Both the position numbers and the translations under genes were made by a program. The notes beneath the pieces were generated by a model. That model made no database searches. It had not been told where the DNA came from and saw only the letters and a list, made by a program, of their open reading frames with translations. Shown here piece by piece: positions 8,143-17,139 of a DNA stretch of 64,000 bases. This stretch comes from Oscillospiraceae bacterium. Lineage in GTDB: Bacteria > Bacillota > Clostridia > Oscillospirales > Oscillospiraceae. Position 1 is the stretch's first letter. Every line of letters begins with the position of its first letter. Where the stretch lies: contig CADBWQ010000009.1 in the NCBI GenBank assembly GCA_902798545.1, forward strand, positions 62,001-126,000, in the 5' to 3' direction.

Positions 8143-9078
8143 ATGGCTTTGAAATCTACCAGAGAAGCTGCGATGCTGGCCATTCAGGAGCTGGCCCGCG
8201 AAGATGAAAAAATCGTGATTGTCTCCCCCGACGCCGTTGCCGCCGCCCGCGCAACCAAGTTTCGTGAGGAGTTTCCCGACCGCGTGATCGAGGTCGGTAT
8301 TGCCGAGCAGGACGCGGTGGATCTTGCCGCTGGTCTCGCCACCACCGGGATGAAGCCGATCGTCGTCTCCTATGCCGGCTTCCTGACCATGCGTGCCTGT
8401 GAAATGATCCGCACCTTCATCGCCTATCCCGGCCTGAACGTCAAGCTCATCGGCCTCAACGGCGGTATGCTCGGCGGTGAGCGCGAGGGCGTCACCCACC
8501 AGTTTTATGAAGACATCGGCATCCTGCGCAGCATGCCCGGTGTCAAGATTATTACCCCGGCCGACGGCCAGCAGGCTTATTTTGCCGCAAAGGCCATGAT
8601 GGAGCAGGAAGGTCCCTGCTATCTGCGTCTCGGCTCCGGCCGCGAGCCCGAAGTCTTCCCGGACGGAACGCCCTTCACCTTCGGCAAAGTCCGCGAAGTC
8701 AAAAACTATGGCAATGATGTCGCGATCTTCGCCTCCGGCTTCATCATGGACCGCGCCATTGCCGCCCTCGATGAGCTGCATGAGGCGGGCATCAACGGCA
8801 CCCTGGTGGATGTCTCCACCATCAAGCCCATGGATTCCGAGGGTGTCGCCGCCGTTCTCAGCCGCTGCGGCTGTGCCGTTACGGTCGAGGATCACAACAT
8901 CTACGGTGCTCTGGGCGATGCGATCTGCGAGGTCGCCTGCCGCCTGAATCCCTGCCGCGTGCTCCGCGTCGGCCTGCAGGACAAGTATCCCCGCAGCGGC
9001 AAGGCTGCCGAGCTTCTTGACGCCTACGGTCTGGCTGTCAAGGACATCGTCGCCGCGGCCAGAGAGGCTATGAAATAA
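8143..9078 (+). CDS. Transketolase, C-terminal subunit
   Basis: The pyrimidine-binding and C-terminal domains (311 residues) of the split transketolase: VSPDAVAAARA, the catalytic-glutamate region EVGIAEQDAVDLAAGLA, GVTHQFYEDIGILRSMPG and a C-terminal domain with NGTLVDVSTIKPMD and VTVEDHN. The start is 14 nt after the N-subunit stop, behind GGGGAGGAAG. It works only with the preceding subunit. GC-rich codon use throughout places it in the host-like part. A strong terminator follows. Confidence 0.92.
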   Translation: MALKSTREAAMLAIQELAREDEKIVIVSPDAVAAARATKFREEFPDRVIEVGIAEQDAVDLAAGLATTGMKPIVVSYAGFLTMRACEMIRTFIAYPGLNVKLIGLNGGMLGGEREGVTHQFYEDIGILRSMPGVKIITPADGQQAYFAAKAMMEQEGPCYLRLGSGREPEVFPDGTPFTFGKVREVKNYGNDVAIFASGFIMDRAIAALDELHEAGINGTLVDVSTIKPMDSEGVAAVLSRCGCAVTVEDHNIYGALGDAICEVACRLNPCRVLRVGLQDKYPRSGKAAELLDAYGLAVKDIVAAAREAMK

Positions 9079-9096
9079 ACATTCTGCCCCCCATGG

Positions 9097-9126
9097 GGCG
9101 GCGGTTTCGTGCCGCCGCCTCTTTTT
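9097..9126 (+). terminator. Intrinsic terminator after the transketolase genes
   Basis: GGCGGCGG (9097-9104), 7-nt loop, CCGCCGCC (9112-9119), then TCTTTTT. It separates tkt from ilvD, so ilvD either depends on read-through or has its own weak promoter. Confidence 0.85.
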
Positions 9127-9153
9127 AAAATAAGAGAAAGGATACTGCTTCAA

Positions 9154-10848
9154 ATGTCTCTGAATTCCGAAAAAATCTTTGTCGGCGTGGAACACGCCGA
9201 CGCACGAAGCCTGCTCTACGCCACCGGTCACCTGCAGGAAAACATCGGCCGCAAGCCCCTGATCGGTGTTGTCAACACCTTCAATGAGATTGTCCCCGGT
9301 CACTTTCATCTGCGCGGCATCGCCGACGCGGCCAAGCAGGGCGTCCTGATGGGCGGCGGCGTTCCGGTGGAGTTCCCGACCATCGCCATCTGTGACGGCA
9401 TCACCATGGCCCACAAGGGCATGATGTATCCCCTGCCCAGCCGTGAGCTGATCGCCGACTCCATCGAGAGCATGACCATGGCCCACGGCCTCGACGGCCT
9501 GGTTCTGGTCGTCTCCTGCGACAAGACGGTCCCCGGCGCCATGATGGCCGCCGCCCGTATGAACATTCCGTCCATTGTGATCTCCGGCGGCCCCATGCCC
9601 ACCGGTTATTACAGGAACGATGTGTCGGACTATTCCGCCTGCATTGAGACCGTCGGCAAGGTGCACGCCGGTGAGATGACCCCCGAGGAACAGGAAGAGC
9701 TGACCCAGCACTGCTGCCCGGGCTGCGGCTCCTGCTCCGGCATGTTCACCGCCAACTCCATGAACTGCCTCGCCGAGGCTCTCGGCCTTGCCCTCCCCGG
9801 CAACGGCACCATCCCCTCCTATTACGGCGAGCGTCTCGCTCTGGCAAAGCGCGCCGGCATGCGCGTGGTCGATCTGGTCCAGAACCACATCTGTCCGAAG
9901 GACATCCTGACCGAGCATGCCTTTGAGAACGCGATCCGCGTGGACATGGCGATCGCCGGTTCCACCAACACCACCCTGCACCTTCCCGCCATCGCCAATG
10001 AGCTGGGCCTCCCGCTGCCGCTGAAGAAGTTCGACGAGATCTCAAAGACCACCCCGAACCTCTGCCATATCAGCCCCAACGGGCATCACCACATGGATGA
10101 CCTGTACCGCGCCGGCGGCATCTATGCCGTCATGAGTGAGCTGAACAAGGCCGGTCTTCTCCACACCGACTGCCTCACCGTCGCCGGCAAGACCGTGGGC
10201 GAGCTGCTCCCGGGTCACCGGATCAAGGACACCAGCGTCATCCACACCATTGACAAGCCCTATTCTCCCCAGGGCGGCCTCGCCGTTCTGTTCGGCAACC
10301 TCGCGCCTCAGGGCTGCGTCGTCAAGGCCGCCGCGGTCTGCGAGCAGATGATGAAGCACACCGGTCGCGCCCGCGTGTTCTATTATATGGAAGACGCCAC
10401 CCAGGCCATTCTCCGCGGCGACATCGTCCCCGGCGACATGGTGGTCATCAAGTGCGAGGGTCCCAAGGGCGGCCCCGGCATGCGTGAGATGCTCTCCCCC
10501 ACTGCCGCTATCGTCGGACGCGGTCTGGGCGAAACGGTCTCTCTGCTGACGGACGGGCGCTTCTCCGGCGCCACCCGCGGCGCCGCCATCGGCCATGTAT
10601 CCCCCGAGGCCATGGAGGGCGGTGTGTTCGCCGTCATTGAAGAGGGCGACACCATCACCGTTGACATTCCGAACCGTACCATTACCCTGAACGTGGACGA
10701 CGAGACGATCCAGAAGCGCATTGCCGCCTGGAAACAGCCGCCGCTCAAGGTGAAGTCCGGATATCTTGTGAAGTACTGCAAGACCGTCTCCTCGGCCGCC
10801 AGCGGCGCCGTCACCACGTCGTACGCCGAAGGCGCGTTCGACCGCTGA
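9154..10848 (+). CDS. ilvD: Dihydroxy-acid dehydratase family protein (IlvD-type)
   Basis: 564 residues, normal for IlvD. The Fe-S ligands and Mg site are visible: [35 protein letters not shown], and the C-terminal [12 protein letters not shown] carrying the catalytic Ser. It dehydrates a 2,3-dihydroxy acid to a 2-keto acid. In branched-chain amino acid synthesis that is dihydroxyisovalerate, but no other ilv or leu gene is nearby. Next to transketolase and a PanE-like reductase it could act on a sugar acid (inference). The ATG at 9154 follows GAAAGGA. The longer frame back to 9109 would run through the terminator and is rejected. Confidence 0.88.
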   Translation: MSLNSEKIFVGVEHADARSLLYATGHLQENIGRKPLIGVVNTFNEIVPGHFHLRGIADAAKQGVLMGGGVPVEFPTIAICDGITMAHKGMMYPLPSRELIADSIESMTMAHGLDGLVLVVSCDKTVPGAMMAAARMNIPSIVISGGPMPTGYYRNDVSDYSACIETVGKVHAGEMTPEEQEELTQHCCPGCGSCSGMFTANSMNCLAEALGLALPGNGTIPSYYGERLALAKRAGMRVVDLVQNHICPKDILTEHAFENAIRVDMAIAGSTNTTLHLPAIANELGLPLPLKKFDEISKTTPNLCHISPNGHHHMDDLYRAGGIYAVMSELNKAGLLHTDCLTVAGKTVGELLPGHRIKDTSVIHTIDKPYSPQGGLAVLFGNLAPQGCVVKAAAVCEQMMKHTGRARVFYYMEDATQAILRGDIVPGDMVVIKCEGPKGGPGMREMLSPTAAIVGRGLGETVSLLTDGRFSGATRGAAIGHVSPEAMEGGVFAVIEEGDTITVDIPNRTITLNVDDETIQKRIAAWKQPPLKVKSGYLVKYCKTVSSAASGAVTTSYAEGAFDR

Positions 10849-10960
10849 GTTCACAGACGACCGTCCCTGCCGCTGCTTCACGACACCGGCGGGGAGGCCG
10901 GATCATCCGGATATTAAAACAGTTAAACAGTAAATTCTGAAATTTGGAGGAAAACAATCT

Positions 10961-11917
10961 ATGAAAATTGCCATGATCGGCTGCGGCGCAGCAGGCAGCT
11001 GCTTCGCCGGATACCTGCGCAAGGGCGGTGCGGACATCACGCTGGTGGACCGCTATCAGGCCCACATGGACAAGGTCGCGAAGGACGGCCTTGAGTTCAT
11101 CATCTACCCCGATACCCACTACCACCTGGACGGCTTTAAGACCGCCTACACCGCCGACGACATCGGCATTATGGACATCGTCATCTTCGTCACCAAGGCG
11201 ACCCAGCTGGAGAACGCCGTGCAGAGCGCGATGCCCTGCATCGGACCGGACACCGTTCTGGTCTCCCTGATTAACGGTCTCGGCAACGACGACATCCTTC
11301 TCCGGCACTTCCCGGCCAACCGCATCCTCTGCGGCTCCGGCGCTCTGGGCACCCAGCTGCGCGAGCCGGGCTGCTGCGTCTCCACCGAGGTCAAGGGCAC
11401 GCTGGTGCACTTCGGCGCGCTGGAAAACGGTCCTGTCACCGACAAGGCCGGCAAGCACCTCGCCGAGGTCTTCACCAAGGGCGGATGCCTTGCCGAGTTC
11501 AACGAGGACGACCGTCCCAACATCTGGAAGAAGGTCATCATCAACTGCACCGTCAACACGGTCTGCGCCCTGCTCCGTCTGAAGATCTTCGAGGTTGCCG
11601 AGGATCCCTACGGCATGGAACTGTTCCGCGGTGTCGTCCGGGAGGCCTGCGCCATCGCCACGGCGAAGGGCGTTCCCTTTGATGCGGTCGAGTTTGAGAA
11701 CACGCATCTCAAGAACTTCATCGACAACATGGGCGACTACTATCCCTCCATGGCCCAGGATATGCTCATCAATCACCGTCAGACCGAGATCGAGGTCCTC
11801 AACGGCAAGCTCTCCGAGTACGGAAAGCAGTTCGGCATTCCGACTCCGGTCAACGATGTTCTCACCGTCATGGTCAAGGCCATCCAGGGCAACTACGACA
11901 AGCAGTATCTGAAGTAA
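10961..11917 (+). CDS. Ketopantoate reductase family (PanE/ApbA) NADPH-dependent reductase
   Basis: 318 residues. An N-terminal Rossmann fold begins MKIAMIGCGAAGSCFAGYL, followed by FVTKATQLENAVQ (the conserved Lys-containing loop) and LINGLGNDD. The helical C-terminal domain holds the catalytic Lys in NIWKKVIINCTVNTVCALL and the closing YPSMAQDMLINHRQTEIEVLNG. The family reduces 2-keto acids to 2-hydroxy acids. Ketopantoate is the classic substrate, but no panB, panC or panD is present here, so it may process the keto acid made by the neighbouring dehydratase. GGAGG stands 8 nt before the ATG. A long bidirectional terminator follows. Confidence 0.87.
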   Translation: MKIAMIGCGAAGSCFAGYLRKGGADITLVDRYQAHMDKVAKDGLEFIIYPDTHYHLDGFKTAYTADDIGIMDIVIFVTKATQLENAVQSAMPCIGPDTVLVSLINGLGNDDILLRHFPANRILCGSGALGTQLREPGCCVSTEVKGTLVHFGALENGPVTDKAGKHLAEVFTKGGCLAEFNEDDRPNIWKKVIINCTVNTVCALLRLKIFEVAEDPYGMELFRGVVREACAIATAKGVPFDAVEFENTHLKNFIDNMGDYYPSMAQDMLINHRQTEIEVLNGKLSEYGKQFGIPTPVNDVLTVMVKAIQGNYDKQYLK

Positions 11918-11952
11918 GCGCACACTTTTTCCGCATATCACTCCTGTACAGA

Positions 11953-11990
11953 GAGACAGTGGATTTCGAAACCCCGAAGTCCACTGTCTC
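11953..11990. terminator. Bidirectional terminator between panE-like gene and galT
   Basis: A 16-bp stem with one wobble pair (left arm 11953-11968, right arm 11975-11990) and a 6-nt loop, placed between convergent genes. The T-rich flanks are modest. Confidence 0.8.
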
Positions 11991-12051
11991 TTCATTCTGC
12001 TCTTCGCTGTTATTCCTGTTGATCCCTGTCCGGATCCGGAAGAATCCTTCC

Positions 12052-13551
12052 TTATCCGTTCACCCTGTCCAGGAAGCGGCGGAAGGCCGCCCGGCCTTTC
12101 TCGTCACGCTTGAAGACGCCCGCATCCTCCAGCACCTTCTCAAACACGACGCCGACTTCCTCCTGCAGGACCTGTTCTGCGTTTTCTTCGTTGACGGGGC
12201 GTCTTGCGAGGATCTCCTCCGCCCAGTCGGCGTGCGCGGCGGTCTGCTCGTCTGCACGGAGGTCCGCACCGCTCAGCATCGCCTTTTTCACTGCGTCCAG
12301 TTCCGTCAGAAGCCTTGCCGGAAGCACTGCGAGACCCATGACCTCGATCAGGCCGATGTTCTCCTTCTTGATGTGGTGCAGTTCCTGATGCGGATGGTAC
12401 ACACCGAGAGGGAATTCGTCCGTCGTGATGTTGTTGCGCAGCACCAGGTCCAGCTCATAGTCCTCGCCGCGGCGGCGTCCGATGGGAGTGATGGTGTTGT
12501 GCGGCACGCCGTCTGTCTCCGCCAGCACGAAGACGCTCTCGTCGCTGTAGCCGCGCCATTCCGTGAGGACCCGTTCGGCCAGGTCGATCACCCGTCCGGG
12601 ATCCGCCCCACGCAGCCGGAGCACCGACATCGGCCAGCGGACGATCCCGGCCTTCACATCCGGAAAGTCCCGGAAGCTGTACGGTTCTTCCACATCGGCT
12701 CTCGCCATGGCGAACTCATAGTGGCCGCCCTGGAAGTGGTCATGGCTCAGAATTGAGCCGCCGACGATGGGCAGGTCCGCGTTGGAGCCGACGAAATAGT
12801 GCGGGAACTGCGTCAGGAAGCTGAAGAGCTTCTCGAACGCCGCACGGTCGACCTTCATCGGGATATGGCGGCTGTTGAAGACGATGCAGTGCTCGTTATA
12901 GTAGACATAGGGGGAGTACTGGAAGAACCAGTCCTCTCCGGCGATCTTCAGCGGCACCAGCCGGTGGTTGGAGCGTCCGGGGTGGTTCAGCCGTCCGGCA
13001 TAGCCCTCGTTCTCGGCGCAGAGCTGGCACTTCGGATAGTCCGTCTGGGGCAGGAGCTTGGCCGCCGCGATGGCTCTGGGGTCCTTCTCGGGCTTTGAGA
13101 GATTGATGGTGATGTCCAGCGCGCCGTAGGGCCCGTTGTAGATCCACTTCCGGTCTCTCCTGATCCGGTCCCGGCGGATGTAGTTGGTATCGCAGCTGAA
13201 GGCGTAGAACCAGTCTGTCGCCGCAAGAGGGCTTTCCCTATATTTCTCGGCAAAGGTTCTGCGCACCTCGTGCGGAAACGGCGTCACCGCCTCCATCAGC
13301 AGGCTGTCGAAGAGGTCTCGCGTCACGACGCCGTCGGCGATCAGGCCGCGCTCCACCATCGAATCCGTCAGGATCCCCAACAGGTCGGCCAGTGGTGCGT
13401 CCAGTGCCTCTTCCCCTTCATCCGGGGCATCCAGCTGCAGCATCTGCAGCAGACGGTTGTGGCAGTAGGTGCGGTCGCATGCCTCGATCAGGCCCTTTTC
13501 TTCCGCGTAATTCAGGAGTCCCAGCAGGGCGGGATTGACATTCACGCTCAT
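12052..13551 (-). CDS. galT: UDP-glucose--hexose-1-phosphate uridylyltransferase, type 2
   Basis: 499 residues, the length of the Firmicutes type-2 GalT (the E. coli type is about 350). Visible motifs are WIYNGPYGALDITINLSKPEKDP, CQLCAENEGYAGR, YYNEHCIVFN and the active-site region LSHDHFQGGHYEF. It exchanges UMP between UDP-glucose and galactose-1-phosphate in the Leloir pathway. GGAGG lies 8 nt before the ATG. The first codon overlaps the end of galK by 4 nt (ATGA), so the two are translationally coupled. Confidence 0.93.
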   Translation of the reverse strand: MSVNVNPALLGLLNYAEEKGLIEACDRTYCHNRLLQMLQLDAPDEGEEALDAPLADLLGILTDSMVERGLIADGVVTRDLFDSLLMEAVTPFPHEVRRTFAEKYRESPLAATDWFYAFSCDTNYIRRDRIRRDRKWIYNGPYGALDITINLSKPEKDPRAIAAAKLLPQTDYPKCQLCAENEGYAGRLNHPGRSNHRLVPLKIAGEDWFFQYSPYVYYNEHCIVFNSRHIPMKVDRAAFEKLFSFLTQFPHYFVGSNADLPIVGGSILSHDHFQGGHYEFAMARADVEEPYSFRDFPDVKAGIVRWPMSVLRLRGADPGRVIDLAERVLTEWRGYSDESVFVLAETDGVPHNTITPIGRRRGEDYELDLVLRNNITTDEFPLGVYHPHQELHHIKKENIGLIEVMGLAVLPARLLTELDAVKKAMLSGADLRADEQTAAHADWAEEILARRPVNEENAEQVLQEEVGVVFEKVLEDAGVFKRDEKGRAAFRRFLDRVNG

Positions 13552-14729
13552 TCCAGCACCTCCAGCAGCACGCCGCCCACCGGGCGGATCGAGAGCCTGT
13601 GGCAGCTTTTTGCTCCCAGCAGGCGGTCCATCTCCGCGCAGAAAGCATCCACGCGGGTAAGCGGAACAAAGGCCTGGATCGTTCCGGCAAAGCCGCCGCC
13701 GTGAACACGGCAGGCACCTTCACCATCCAGCAGGCGCTCCGCGCAGGCGAGGGCAAAGCTCAGTGCCTGTCTGTCCGTTGTCTTACCGGGGATGATATTC
13801 TGGAGCAGGAGCTGGGAAGACCGGCCGGAGGCTTTGACCTCCCGCAGGAAGGTTTCGATGTCTTCCAGCTTCAGGGCGGCGCGTGCCATATGGACGCGCC
13901 GATTCTCATCATAGATATGCATCGCCCTCAGCACAGCCCTGTCCCCCGCATACCTTCGGACATCCGGGAGCATCTCATAGAATTCCCGCTCATCGATTTC
14001 GCGCAGCACCTTTTTACCAAAGAATTCGCAGACCCTGTGCAGTTCCCTTGGGATGGAAGCATAGTCGTCGGTGAGTCCCGCATGATCTGCCCCGCTGTCA
14101 ATGACGACAAGAGCATATCCGTAGTTTTCGAAGTCCACATCGATGGTCTCGGATACCGGCTCTTTTCCTGGTGCAAAGTCGATGAAGACGACACCGCCGG
14201 AGGCCGCCGCTGCCTGGTCCAGCAGACCGCAGGGCTTCCCGAAAAAGCGGTTTTCGGCCATCTGGCCGATTTTTGCCAGTTCCATTGCCGGCAGGCCGGC
14301 ACCGGTCAGGTGGTTTTCGATCGTGCCGAGAAGGATCTCAAAGGCCGCCGAGGAAGACAGTCCGCTCCCCGCCAGAACATTGGAGCAGACGCAGGCATCG
14401 AAGCCCACCGGCCGGAAGCCCTTTTCGGCAAAGCCTGCCGCCACGCCTCGGATCAGCGCCGGGGTGCTCTCCTTTTCTTCCTCAACGGGGTCCAGCCGGC
14501 TGAGATCGACCTCGCACATCGGATACCCTTCCGAGAGGAGGCGGATCCTTGCGTCATCCCTGGGCCGCACCGCGGCGACCGTCTCCAGATTGATGGACGC
14601 GGCCAGGATCATTCCGCACTGGTGGTCCGTGTGGTTGCCGCAGAGTTCCGCGCGGCCGGGCGCCGAAAACAGCATGGTCGGCGCCGTGCCAAACACATCG
14701 GCAAAGCGCTCTTTCAAAGCTTCATACAT
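13548..14729 (-). CDS. galK: Galactokinase
   Basis: 393 residues of the GHMP kinase family: the sugar-binding signature PGRAELCGNHTDHQCG (most galactokinases have GRVNLIGEHTD), the ATP loop LAGSGLSSSAAFEIL, and a C-terminal RVHGGGFAGTIQAFV. It phosphorylates galactose at C1. The ATG at 14729 is preceded by AGGAGA. A 47-codon upstream extension is possible by reading frame only and would begin upstream of the promoter, so it is rejected. First gene of galK-galT; no galE or transporter is seen next to it. Confidence 0.93.
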   Translation of the reverse strand: MYEALKERFADVFGTAPTMLFSAPGRAELCGNHTDHQCGMILAASINLETVAAVRPRDDARIRLLSEGYPMCEVDLSRLDPVEEEKESTPALIRGVAAGFAEKGFRPVGFDACVCSNVLAGSGLSSSAAFEILLGTIENHLTGAGLPAMELAKIGQMAENRFFGKPCGLLDQAAAASGGVVFIDFAPGKEPVSETIDVDFENYGYALVVIDSGADHAGLTDDYASIPRELHRVCEFFGKKVLREIDEREFYEMLPDVRRYAGDRAVLRAMHIYDENRRVHMARAALKLEDIETFLREVKASGRSSQLLLQNIIPGKTTDRQALSFALACAERLLDGEGACRVHGGGFAGTIQAFVPLTRVDAFCAEMDRLLGAKSCHRLSIRPVGGVLLEVLE

Positions 14730-14802
14730 AGCGATATCTCCTGAATGCAATCGTTCCTGAAGACCGATACCCTTGGTACCGGTCCCGGTTTTGTTCCGTT
14801 TC

Positions 14803-14831
14803 AGAATATCACAGACCCCTCCGCAGGTCAA
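14803..14831 (-). promoter_or_regulatory. Sigma-A promoter of galK-galT
   Basis: On the minus strand TTGACC (14831-14826), 17 bp, TATTCT (14808-14803). The start codon is about 75 nt downstream. Confidence 0.65.
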
Positions 14832-14970
14832 GCGGCTTCTCGCTTTCCTGCGCCCGTATTTCCGGCGCATTCTCTCCGCTTCCTTCCCCGTCTTCCCTGC
14901 ACTTCCGGTGTCTCACGCGGGGATGCGGTGTCGGATCTGCGCCCGGTGCTCTGATCCGGCGCTCTTATTC

Positions 14971-14999
14971 TTGTCTTTTTTTTCGCAATGTGATAGAAT
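14971..14999 (+). promoter_or_regulatory. Sigma-A promoter of the hflK-hflC-like operon
   Basis: TTGTCT (14971-14976), 17 bp, TAGAAT (14994-14999), 33 nt before the ATG at 15032. Confidence 0.65.
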
Positions 15000-15031
15000 G
15001 TGAAAAATACCATCACAAAGGAGGGCTGTAT

Positions 15032-16069
15032 ATGCCTGATTTCAAAGGGTTTCAGGGCCGCGAGTTCCGGGACGGGAAGTTCCGGGATGTTGGTGGAACA
15101 CCTCAGGGCGGTTCCGCTGGAACGCCGCCGCGCCGCGGCAAACCGGATGTAAAAAAAGTCCTGAAGCGTGTGATTGTCGCCCTGCTGGCGCTGCTGATCC
15201 TGACTGCTGTCATGGGTTCTTATTATAATGTCAGCGAGCAGGAAAACGCGGTTGTCACCATGTTCGGCAAAGTGGTCCGCACCGACACCGCCGGCCTCTA
15301 TTTCAAGATTCCCTATCTGCAGCAGGTTCACATGGTGGACATCACCACCCACGGCACCGGCATCGGCTATTCGGTCGGGTCGGGCGGCCAGAACATCACA
15401 AACTCCTTCGACGGGATCATGATCACCAAGGACTTCAACCTCATCAACATCGACTTCTATATGGAGTACAAAGTCAGTGACCCCGTGGCCTATCTCTTCA
15501 ACTCCCACGATCCGGAGCTGATTCTTCACAACATCGCGCTGGCCAGCATCCGCAGCACTGTCATCAACTACACCGTTGATGAGGCCATGACCACCGGCAA
15601 GAGCGCCATCCAGTCCGATGTCAAGGACAAGATCGTCAAGGATCTGCAGGAGCAGGACATCGGCATCCAGATCGTGAACATCACCATCCAGGACGCGGCA
15701 CCGCCGACAAGGGAAATCGTCGCCGCGTTCAAGGAAGTCGAGACTGCCAAACAGTCTGCCGAGACCAAGATCAACCAGGCTCGCAAATATGAAAATGAGC
15801 AGATTCCCGCCGCCGAGGCCCAGGCCGACCGCATCGTCCAGACAGCCGAAGCACAGAAATCCGCCCGCATCGCGGAGGCCGAAGGCCAGGTTGCCCGCTT
15901 CAACGCCATGTATGAACAGTACGCCCAGAACCCCCTGATCACCAGACAGCGCATGTTCTATGAGGCGCTGGAGAGCGTCCTGCCCGATCTGAAGGTGATC
16001 ATCACCGACGGCAGCACCCAGACCATGCTGCCGGTTGAGAGCTTCGTCACCGAAGCGCCCGCGGACTGA
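15032..16069 (+). CDS. hflK: SPFH/Band 7 membrane protease modulator, HflK-like
   Basis: 345 residues: a charged Gly-rich cytoplasmic start, one transmembrane helix (about residues 43-65, RVIVALLALLILTAVMG), then the SPFH domain (NVSEQENAVVTMFGKVVRTDTAGLYFKIPY) and a long coiled coil with ETAKQSAETKINQARKYE. HflK and HflC form a membrane ring that controls the FtsH protease. AAAGGAGGG precedes ATG 15032; the earlier in-frame ATG at 14990 overlaps the -10 region. The hflC-like gene follows 14 nt later. Confidence 0.88.
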   Translation: MPDFKGFQGREFRDGKFRDVGGTPQGGSAGTPPRRGKPDVKKVLKRVIVALLALLILTAVMGSYYNVSEQENAVVTMFGKVVRTDTAGLYFKIPYLQQVHMVDITTHGTGIGYSVGSGGQNITNSFDGIMITKDFNLINIDFYMEYKVSDPVAYLFNSHDPELILHNIALASIRSTVINYTVDEAMTTGKSAIQSDVKDKIVKDLQEQDIGIQIVNITIQDAAPPTREIVAAFKEVETAKQSAETKINQARKYENEQIPAAEAQADRIVQTAEAQKSARIAEAEGQVARFNAMYEQYAQNPLITRQRMFYEALESVLPDLKVIITDGSTQTMLPVESFVTEAPAD

Positions 16070-16083
16070 GAGGAGGAAACGCC

Positions 16084-16959
16084 GTGAATACGAAAAAAGT
16101 CATTGCCCTCGTCCTTGCCATTCTGCTGGTCTTCGTTCTCTACAATTCCCTGTACACCGTCCAGCCGAAGCAGTATGTTGCGGTCCGGCAGTTCGGCAGG
16201 ATCGTGAACGTCGTCGACACCCCGGGGCTTAAGATGAAGGTGCCCTTCATCCAGACCATCCAGCGCATCTCCGCCGCGACAATTCTCTATGATATTCCCG
16301 CTTCCGATGTCATTACCAAGGACAAGAAGTCCATGATCTCGGATAACTACGTGCTCTGGCACGTGACAAATCCCACGCTCTATATCCAGACCCTGAACGC
16401 CATCGAGGCCCGTGCCGCCGAGCGCATCGAAGCCGCGGTCTATAACAGCCTCAAGAAGATCATCTCCGGCATGACCCAGGACGAGATCATCGCCGCCCGC
16501 GGCGAGCGCCTCACCCAGCTCATTACCGACGACGCCAACGGTGACATCCAGGTCTACGGCATCGAGATCATTCAGTCTGAGATCAAGGCGCTGGACCTCC
16601 CCGAGGACAACAAGGCCGCGGTCTTCACCCGCATGATCTCCGAGCGCGAGAACATCGCCGCGGGCTATACCGCGGAAGGCGCCGCCGAAGCCCAGAAGAT
16701 CCGCAACGAGACCGACCGCAAGGTCACCGTCATGAAGGCAGAGGCGGAGAAGGAAGCCGCCACCATCCTTGCCGAGGGTGAGAGCGAGTACATGCGCATT
16801 CTGCAGGATGCCTACAACAACGAATCGAAAGCCGAGTTCTATAACTTCACCCGCTCGCTCGACGCGCTGAAGGCTTCCCTTGCCGGCGACAACAAAACCA
16901 TCATGCTGGACAAGGACTCCGAACTGGCCAGGATCCTCTACGGCAACTTTGAGGACTGA
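16084..16959 (+). CDS. hflC: SPFH/Band 7 membrane protease modulator, HflC-like
   Basis: 291 residues with one N-terminal membrane helix (KKVIALVLAILLVFVLYNSLY), the SPFH core (VQPKQYVAVRQFGRIVNVVDTPGLKMKVPF, SDVITKDKKSMISDNYVLWHV) and a coiled coil rich in Ala and Glu (VMKAEAEKEAATILAEGES). Partner of the preceding HflK-like protein. The start codon is GTG at 16084, with AGAGGAGG 7 nt upstream. A strong terminator closes this two-gene operon. Confidence 0.88.
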   Translation: MNTKKVIALVLAILLVFVLYNSLYTVQPKQYVAVRQFGRIVNVVDTPGLKMKVPFIQTIQRISAATILYDIPASDVITKDKKSMISDNYVLWHVTNPTLYIQTLNAIEARAAERIEAAVYNSLKKIISGMTQDEIIAARGERLTQLITDDANGDIQVYGIEIIQSEIKALDLPEDNKAAVFTRMISERENIAAGYTAEGAAEAQKIRNETDRKVTVMKAEAEKEAATILAEGESEYMRILQDAYNNESKAEFYNFTRSLDALKASLAGDNKTIMLDKDSELARILYGNFED

Positions 16960-17007
16960 CTGCGTTTCGAATCCTTCCCGGATGAGAAACTCCCATAAGT
17001 GTGCTTA

Positions 17008-17038
17008 CCCCGCCGGGAAACCGGCGGGGCAGCTTTTT
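17008..17038 (+). terminator. Intrinsic terminator after hflC-like gene
   Basis: CCCCGCCGG, loop GAAA, CCGGCGGGG, then CAGC and five T residues. Confidence 0.88.
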
Positions 17039-17070
17039 GCAGTTTTTGATCTTCCAATGTCTTTTTGTTC

Positions 17071-17099
17071 TTGTATTTTGCGGCGGAATAGAGTACAAT
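17071..17099 (+). promoter_or_regulatory. Sigma-A promoter of the acyltransferase/acyl-CoA ligase operon
   Basis: TTGTAT (17071-17076), 17 bp, TACAAT (17094-17099), 40 nt before the ATG at 17140. Confidence 0.65.
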
Positions 17100-17139
17100 C
17101 CCTTCAGAATTTTGAATCATCACGATGGAGGATCAGAGA

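Noticed and set aside
9109-9153. Longer ilvD beginning at 9109
   Set aside because: The extension overlaps the tkt terminator; ATG 9154 gives the usual IlvD N-terminus.
8038-9981. A 647-codon minus-strand frame over the transketolase and ilvD genes
   Set aside because: Antisense shadow rich in Gly, Ala, His and Asp; no family motif and it crosses a terminator.
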